Source of the DNA: Lysobacterales bacterium
Lineage (GTDB): Bacteria; Pseudomonadota; Gammaproteobacteria; Xanthomonadales; Xanthomonadaceae
Length of the DNA stretch: 9,453 nucleotides
Direction of reading: 5' to 3'
Assembly (NCBI GenBank): GCA_015655035.1
Contig: JAATFS010000290.1
Span: forward strand, 1-9,453
This document shows positions 6,079 through 9,453 of this stretch, piece by piece. The notes beneath the pieces were generated by a model. The model worked only from the letters and a program-made list of their open reading frames with translations. It ran no database searches and had not been told where the DNA came from. The position numbers and the translations under genes are program-made. How positions within the stretch are numbered: position 1 is the first letter of the stretch; every line of letters starts with the position of its first letter.

Positions 6079-7788
6079 TCAGTAACCGGCCGCCTGGCCG
6101 TCCTTGCGGCTCTCCGATGCGCCGTAATACACGCCGGTCTCCGGGTCGCGCATGATCGCCTGATAGCCGCCGTAAGGGCCGTCGGCGAACACGATGCGAT
6201 GACCCTTGCGCATCAACGCGCGGATGGTCTCGTACGCAAAACCGGTTTCCAGGTTGACCTCGCCACCATCGCTCATCGCCGTGGCCTGGCCGGTGGGCTC
6301 GGTCGAGCCCTCATGCTGGATCCGTGGCGCATCCCCGGCCTCCTGCAGGTTCATGCCGAAGTCGACCATGTTCATCACGATCTGCGCATGCCCCTGCGGC
6401 TGCATCGCCCCGCCCATCACACCGAAGCTCAACCAGGGCTTGCCGTCCTTGGTGACGAAGCCGGGAATGATGGTCTGGAACGGCCGCTTGCCTGGCGCGT
6501 AGCCGTTGGGGTGATCCTTGCGCAGCACGAACATCTCGCCCCGGTCCTGCAGGATGAAGCCCAGCCCGGGCGGGGCCATACCGCTGCCCATACCCCGGTA
6601 GTTGGACTGGATCAGCGACACCATCATCCCGTCCGGGTCGGCCACGGTCATGTAGATGGTGTCGCCCTGCTCCAACTGCTTCGGCGTGCCCGGCTGCACT
6701 TCATTGAGTGCCTTGTCCATCGAGATCAGCTGCCTGCGCTGGGCGGCGTAGTCCTTGGAGATCAACCTGGCCACCGGTGCCGGGCTGAACGCCGGATCGG
6801 CGTAGAAACGCGCGCGATCGGCAAAGGCGAGCTTCTTGGCCTCCACGTACAGATGCACGTGTTCGGGCGAGCCGAAGGGAATCTTGGAGAAGTCGTAGCC
6901 CTCCAGCACATTGAGGATCTGCAACGCGGCGATGCCCTGCCCGTTGGGCGGCAGCTCCCAGACGTCGTAGCCGCGATAGTTGCTGCTGACCGGCTCGACC
7001 CACTCGCCCTGGTGGCTGGCCAGGTCGTCGTAGCTCAGAAAGCCGCCGTTGGCCTTGAAGTAGGCGTCGATGGTGCGGGCGATATCGCCCTTGTAGAACG
7101 CGTCGCGCCCGCCGTCGGCAATCCGCTGCAAGGTATCGGCCAGGTTCGGGTTCTTCCACAGCTGGCCCTTGCGGGGCGCATGGCCGTCGACGGTGAACTG
7201 CTCGGCGAAGCCGGGATACTTCGACAGCCGTGGCACCGAGCGGTCCCAGTAATAGGCGATGGTCTCGGCCACCGGATGGCCTTCGCGGGCATAGCGGATG
7301 GCCGGCGCCAGGTTGGCGGCCATCGTGTTTCGGCCGAAGCGCTGGTGCAGCGCGAACCAGCCGTCCACCGCACCCGGCACCGACACCGGCAGCGGCCCGG
7401 TCGGCGGAATGTCCTTCAGCCCGCGCCGCTGGAACTCGGCCAGGGTCAGCGATTTCGGCGAGCGGCCCGAGCCGTTGTAGCCGTAGAGCTTGTGCGTCCT
7501 GGGGTCCCAGACGATGGCGAACAGGTCGCCACCGACCCCGTTACCGGTGGGCTCCATCAACCCGAGCGCGGCATTGGCGGCGATCGCCGCATCCACCGCC
7601 GAGCCGCCGGACTTCATCACCTCCAGCGCGATCTGCGTGGCCAGGGGCTGCGAGGTCGCGGCCATTGCATGCGGCGCGATCACTTCCGAGCGCGTTGCGA
7701 ATGGCTGGCCGGTAATGCGGTCCGCGCCGAACGCCGGCGGCACCGCCAGCAACAGGGCAGACAGGAGCAAGATAGATGTACGACGCAT
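6079..7788 (-). CDS. Secreted gamma-glutamyltransferase-family (Ntn-hydrolase) protein
   Basis: The 569-residue precursor has a Sec signal peptide (about 1-21, 'MRRTSILLLSALLLAVPPAFG'-like core), so it acts in the periplasm. Members self-cleave to give two chains and a new N-terminal threonine nucleophile. Here 'GDTIYMTVADPDG' places that residue at Thr377, aligning with Thr391 of E. coli Ggt. Other family segments are 'EPTGNGVGGDLF' (79-90), 'PPNGQGIAALQILN' (280-293), 'GMGSGMAPPGLGF' (399-411) and 'GVMGGAMQPQGHAQ' (456-469). Length is typical. Many residues that hold the gamma-glutamyl group in true Ggt are different: the RExAP loop reads 'GSGRSP' (106-111), and Asp433 and Ser462-Ser463 of E. 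coli correspond to Met419 and Gln438-Thr439. It may therefore be a GGT-like acylase or amidase rather than a glutathione hydrolase. The gene is convergent with the receptor and divergent from the ilv locus. A GGGGA element (7803-7799) lies 10 bases before the ATG. Confidence 0.9.
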   Translation of the reverse strand: MRRTSILLLSALLLAVPPAFGADRITGQPFATRSEVIAPHAMAATSQPLATQIALEVMKSGGSAVDAAIAANAALGLMEPTGNGVGGDLFAIVWDPRTHKLYGYNGSGRSPKSLTLAEFQRRGLKDIPPTGPLPVSVPGAVDGWFALHQRFGRNTMAANLAPAIRYAREGHPVAETIAYYWDRSVPRLSKYPGFAEQFTVDGHAPRKGQLWKNPNLADTLQRIADGGRDAFYKGDIARTIDAYFKANGGFLSYDDLASHQGEWVEPVSSNYRGYDVWELPPNGQGIAALQILNVLEGYDFSKIPFGSPEHVHLYVEAKKLAFADRARFYADPAFSPAPVARLISKDYAAQRRQLISMDKALNEVQPGTPKQLEQGDTIYMTVADPDGMMVSLIQSNYRGMGSGMAPPGLGFILQDRGEMFVLRKDHPNGYAPGKRPFQTIIPGFVTKDGKPWLSFGVMGGAMQPQGHAQIVMNMVDFGMNLQEAGDAPRIQHEGSTEPTGQATAMSDGGEVNLETGFAYETIRALMRKGHRIVFADGPYGGYQAIMRDPETGVYYGASESRKDGQAAGY

Positions 7789-8013
7789 AGCGAGCGAATC
7801 CCCAGTGAACGAATGACGGCCGCGTCACGATACCAGCGGCGTTGACCGCACTGCCCCGGAATCGTCGATCGCACTGCGGTTTTTCTGCGCAGATCACCTT
7901 TTCCAGCAGGTCCGCCACGATCGCGCACCACCGGTTTCAGCGGAAACCACCCTTTACCGACACGTACTTACGCTGCTCGCTGCAGTCGCCGCCCATCGTT
8001 TCCACTGCAAGGG
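7789..8013. other. Divergent promoter region between GGT-family gene and ilv leader
   Basis: No gene is visible. It contains a perfect 6-bp inverted repeat, GGTTTC (7933-7938) / GAAACC (7943-7948), around AGCG, lying about 65 bp upstream of the ilv -35 box and about 145 bp upstream of the minus-strand gene. It is a possible operator, but the spacing fits no known regulator that I can name. No convincing promoter for the minus-strand gene stands out. Confidence 0.4.
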
Positions 8014-8043
8014 TTGACAGCGAATGAATCCAGTGGTTATCTC
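8014..8043 (+). promoter_or_regulatory. Candidate promoter of the ilv leader and ilvC
   Basis: A perfect -35 box, TTGACA (8014-8019), is followed after 17 bases by TTATCT (8037-8042), or after 18 by TATCTC (8038-8043); the -10 is weak. The -10 candidate is flanked by GTGG (8033-8036) and CCAC (8043-8046). Transcription would start near 8049-8051, right at the second in-frame ATG of the leader peptide. If so, the first leader ATG (8024) would not be in the transcript. The alternative is a promoter further upstream. Confidence 0.5.
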
Positions 8044-8176
8044 CACCTCTATGTTGCAGCGCCCCACCACCTTGAACGCACTGATGCCCGCGCCGACCGG
8101 CGCGATCGCGGCAGCGCCGCTTCTCGTGCTCGTACTTATTAGCTCGCCAACAGGTGCGGGACGATCCAGCGTGTAA
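8024..8176 (+). CDS. ilv leader peptide with Leu/Val/Ile control codons
   Basis: A 50-codon ORF encodes a peptide containing 'STSMLQRPTTLNALMPAP' (7-24) and the run Leu-Leu-Val-Leu-Val-Leu-Ile at residues 33-39 (8120-8140), followed by 'SSPTGAG'. The seven control codons are CTT CTC GTG CTC GTA CTT ATT, unlike the CTG/ATC preference of ilvC, as expected for codons meant to sense charged tRNA. Such peptides control branched-chain operons by ribosome stalling; E. coli IvbL has a comparable layout (TSML...LNA-like start, then a Val-rich block). The start is uncertain: ATG 8024 has AAGGG 10 bases upstream but overlaps the TTGACA promoter, whereas ATG 8051 would be almost leaderless, and ATG 8084 is also in frame. 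All three give the same control codons. The stop at 8174-8176 places a terminating ribosome over the antiterminator arm. It is too short for ordinary gene callers. Confidence 0.85.
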   Translation: MNPVVISTSMLQRPTTLNALMPAPTGAIAAAPLLVLVLISSPTGAGRSSV

Positions 8177-8212
8177 GCAACCACCACGCAGGCTTCGATC
8201 AGACCCCGCACC
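8153..8212 (+). promoter_or_regulatory. Antiterminator pairing of the ilv attenuator
   Basis: GGTGCGGG (8153-8160) is exactly complementary to CCCGCACC (8205-8212), the left arm of the terminator hairpin, giving 8 bp. The two structures cannot coexist. A ribosome stalled at the control codons (8120-8140) would leave 8153-8160 free, favouring the antiterminator. A ribosome at the stop codon (8174) would cover it, favouring termination. A third element, CCCGCGCC (8087-8094), can also pair with 8153-8160 (7 Watson-Crick pairs and one G-U) and could enforce termination when the leader is not translated. Confidence 0.75.
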
Positions 8213-8237
8213 GGCAACGGCGCGGGGTTTCGCGTTT
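8201..8237 (+). terminator. ilv attenuator terminator hairpin
   Basis: ACCCCGC (8203-8209) pairs with GCGGGGT (8222-8228). After an A-C mismatch, CCG (8211-8213) pairs with CGG (8218-8220) to close a GCAA tetraloop. The stem can extend by A8201-T8230 and a G-T pair. The following T-tract is interrupted (TTTCGCGTTT), so termination may be leaky. It lies 25 bases after the leader-peptide stop codon and 206 bases before ilvC. Confidence 0.8.
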
Positions 8238-8264
8238 CAGGGACCCACAAAAGTTACGAATGAC

Positions 8265-8399
8265 ATGAACCAGGACACCATCACTACCACTGCAGTCACC
8301 TCCACCGCCTGCAAACAGGCGATGGCGGGCGCATGTGCAGCCCGTGTGTTGTCCAGGCGTCCCACCTTTCAGCCGGCCAGTGCCCCCACTGCCGGCTGA
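8265..8399 (+). CDS. Small ORF with Thr-rich N-terminus, possible second leader peptide
   Basis: A 44-codon ORF sits between the attenuator and ilvC. Its start, 'MNQDTITTTAVTSTACKQ', has six Thr, one Ile and one Val in residues 5-14, recalling the Thr/Ile block of E. coli ThrL ('STTITTTITITTG'). Two of the Thr codons are ACT. Threonine is the precursor of isoleucine, so a Thr-sensing step would make sense here. Against this, no good Shine-Dalgarno is visible (AGGGA at 8239-8243 is 21 bases away). The remaining 30 residues show no conserved pattern, and the stop codon lies inside the 3' arm of a hairpin, which does not fit classical stalling logic in a simple way. Its ATG overlaps the stop of a two-codon frame (ATG ACA TGA, 8260-8268). 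It may be non-coding leader RNA. Confidence 0.3.
   Translation: MNQDTITTTAVTSTACKQAMAGACAARVLSRRPTFQPASAPTAG
8302..8325 (+). other. Stem-loop within the second leader segment
   Basis: CGCCTG (8306-8311) and CAGGCG (8316-8321) form a 6-bp stem with a CAAA loop. After a C-A mismatch the stem extends by CCA (8302-8304) with TGG (8323-8325). It directly follows the Thr-rich codons, where a pause hairpin would be expected if this segment worked as a second attenuator. No T-run follows. Confidence 0.45.
8369..8399 (+). terminator. Second terminator-like hairpin, 43 bases before ilvC
   Basis: TCAGCCGG (8369-8376) pairs with CCGGCTGA (8392-8399). After one bulged C, CAGTG (8378-8382) pairs with CACTG (8387-8391), closing a CCCC loop. 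This gives 13 pairs, followed by TTCATTT, a weak T-tract. It could be a second attenuator or a processing/stability element. A partial competing pairing exists between TGGC-G-GGC (8323-8330) and GCC-G-GCCA (8372-8379), with one G-G mismatch. Confidence 0.45.
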
Positions 8400-8442
8400 T
8401 TCATTTCCATCTGTCAGAAACCTCCACTCAGGAATCGTGCAT

Positions 8443-9453
8443 ATGAGCAACAACGCCTCCACCCACCCCAAAATTGCGGTCATCGGCTACGGCAGCCAGG
8501 GCCGTGCGCATGCGCTTAACCTGCGCGACTCCGGCTTCGACGTCACCGTCGGCCTGCGTCCGGGCGGCCCTACCGAAGCCAAGGCCCAGGCGGACGGCTT
8601 CGTCGTCGCCGCGCCGGCCGAGGCCGTCAAGAACGCCGACCTGGTCGCCGTGCTGACCCCTGACATGGTGCAGAAGAAGCTGTACGAAGAAGTGCTGGCA
8701 CCGAACCTGAAGCAGGGCGCCTGCCTGCTGTTCGCCCACGGCCTCAACGTCCACTTCGACATGATCAAGCCGCGCGAAGACCTGGACGTGGTGCTGGTCG
8801 CGCCCAAGGGCCCAGGTGCGCTGGTCCGCCGTGAATACGAGATCGGCCGTGGCGTCCCGTGCATCTACGCGGTCTACCAGGACAAGAGCGGCCAGGCCGA
8901 GCAGTTCGCGCTGACCTACGCCGGCGGCCTGGGCGGCGCACGTGCCAACCTGATCAAGACCACCTTCAAGGAAGAGACCGAGACCGATCTGTTCGGCGAG
9001 CAGGCCGTGCTGTGCGGCGGCGCCAGCGCGCTGGTTCAGGCCGGTTTCGAGACCCTCGTGGAAGCCGGCTACCAGCCCGAGATCGCCTACTACGAAGTGC
9101 TGCACGAACTGAAGCTGATCGTGGACCTGTTCTACGAAGGCGGCATCTCGCGCATGCTGGAATTCATCTCCGAGACCGCGCAGTACGGCGACTACGTCAG
9201 CGGCCCGCGCGTGATCGACGCCAGCACCAAGGCGCGGATGAAGGACGTCCTGACGGACATCCAGAACGGGACCTTCACCAAGAACTGGGTGGCCGAGTAC
9301 GAAGCCGGCCTACCGAACTACAACAAGTTCAAGCAGGCCGATCTGGATCACCCGATCGAAGTGGTGGGCAAGCAGCTGCGCGCCAAGATGGTCTGGCTCA
9401 ACGGCGAACAGGCCGCCGCCAGCGCCGCGGCCGGCAGCCAACAAGCGGCGTAA
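8443..9453 (+). CDS. ilvC: Ketol-acid reductoisomerase, class I (IlvC)
   Basis: IlvC converts acetolactate and acetohydroxybutyrate into dihydroxy acids using Mg2+ and NAD(P)H, the second common step of Val, Leu and Ile synthesis. The 336-residue length marks the short class I form. The Rossmann fold opens with 'IAVIGYGSQGRAHALNLRDS' (11-30). Catalytic residues are in place with class I spacing: His99 in 'FAHG', Lys122 in 'APKGPG', Asp182 and Glu186 in 'TETDLFGEQ', Glu218 and Glu222 in 'YYEVLHELK', and Ser243 in 'ISETAQYGDY'. The N-terminus is short: the usual 'YYD.D.d...l.gk' stretch before the Rossmann strand is absent, and nothing like it is encoded upstream. The C-terminus has an Ala/Gln-rich tail after 'KMVWLNGEQ'. 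The start at 8443 has AGGAA 8 bases upstream; the frame stays open back beyond 8335 but without family similarity. Expression should depend on the upstream attenuator. In related Xanthomonas genomes ilvC begins an operon with ilvG, ilvM, a threonine dehydratase gene and leuA, here beyond the window. Confidence 0.97.
   Translation: MSNNASTHPKIAVIGYGSQGRAHALNLRDSGFDVTVGLRPGGPTEAKAQADGFVVAAPAEAVKNADLVAVLTPDMVQKKLYEEVLAPNLKQGACLLFAHGLNVHFDMIKPREDLDVVLVAPKGPGALVRREYEIGRGVPCIYAVYQDKSGQAEQFALTYAGGLGGARANLIKTTFKEETETDLFGEQAVLCGGASALVQAGFETLVEAGYQPEIAYYEVLHELKLIVDLFYEGGISRMLEFISETAQYGDYVSGPRVIDASTKARMKDVLTDIQNGTFTKNWVAEYEAGLPNYNKFKQADLDHPIEVVGKQLRAKMVWLNGEQAAASAAAGSQQAA

Noticed and set aside
6199..7845. 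548-residue plus-strand frame opposite the GGT-family gene
   Set aside because: It is antisense to a clearly recognised enzyme gene, rich in His/Arg/Leu/Gly with no motif, and typical of open antisense frames in GC-rich genomes.
8335..8442. 36-residue upstream extension of IlvC
   Set aside because: It is a Pro-rich stretch without similarity to reductoisomerases, overlapping the terminator-like hairpin; ATG 8443 has AGGAA at ideal spacing.
1..9453. CRISPR array, insertion sequence, prophage or anti-phage system
   Set aside because: I found no regularly spaced direct repeats, transposase or integrase motifs, tRNA-flanked att sites, or defence-gene domains; composition looks uniform and the genes are core metabolic or envelope genes.

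Overview
The window looks like a chromosomal segment from a GC-rich gammaproteobacterium of the Xanthomonadaceae, most likely Xanthomonas or a close relative. The reasons are the IlvC protein, which has the Xanthomonas-like 'GLGGARAN' and 'GALVRREYEIGRG' segments, the large TonB-dependent receptor with a 'DRIEITGSRIKR' N-terminus, and strong C/G preference at third codon positions. I see no insertion sequence, CRISPR array, tRNA or rRNA, or phage gene. The protein-coding content is ordinary; the interest lies in the RNA-level control regions between the genes.

Layout. (1) 1-317, minus: the N-terminal part of a winged-helix transcriptional regulator that runs off the left edge. (2) 318-741: a gap with a perfect inverted repeat (459-477) and a strong plus-strand intrinsic terminator (529-555) that belongs to no visible gene, so a small RNA is possible. 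(3) 742-2616, minus: thiC, preceded by a TPP riboswitch (2702-2788) and by a hairpin that buries the thiC ribosome binding site (2621-2646). (4) 2791-3112: divergent promoter region with an 8-bp inverted repeat. (5) 3113-5728, plus: TonB-dependent outer membrane receptor, ended by a clear terminator at 5761-5791. (6) 5792-6078: a 25-bp near-perfect palindrome and a second, orphan plus-strand terminator. (7) 6079-7788, minus: a secreted gamma-glutamyltransferase-family protein with an altered substrate pocket. (8) 7789-8442: the control region of the branched-chain amino acid genes. (9) 8443-9453, plus: ilvC, whose stop codon is the last three bases of the window.

The richest region is 8014-8442. 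It contains a TTGACA promoter element, a previously unlisted 50-codon leader peptide carrying the run Leu-Leu-Val-Leu-Val-Leu-Ile in non-preferred codons, an exact 8-bp antiterminator pairing, and a terminator hairpin with a GCAA tetraloop. Together they form a classical transcription attenuator for ilvC. Between that terminator and ilvC lies a second small ORF with a Thr-rich start resembling ThrL, ending inside another strong hairpin. This may be a second control layer responding to threonine, the precursor of isoleucine, but that part is much less certain.

Functionally the genes do not form one pathway: thiamine pyrimidine synthesis (thiC), outer-membrane uptake (receptor), periplasmic amide or peptide hydrolysis (GGT family) and Val/Ile/Leu synthesis (ilvC). 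TPP is the cofactor of acetohydroxyacid synthase, the enzyme that feeds IlvC, so two of the loci are linked metabolically, though not by any shared signal that I can see.
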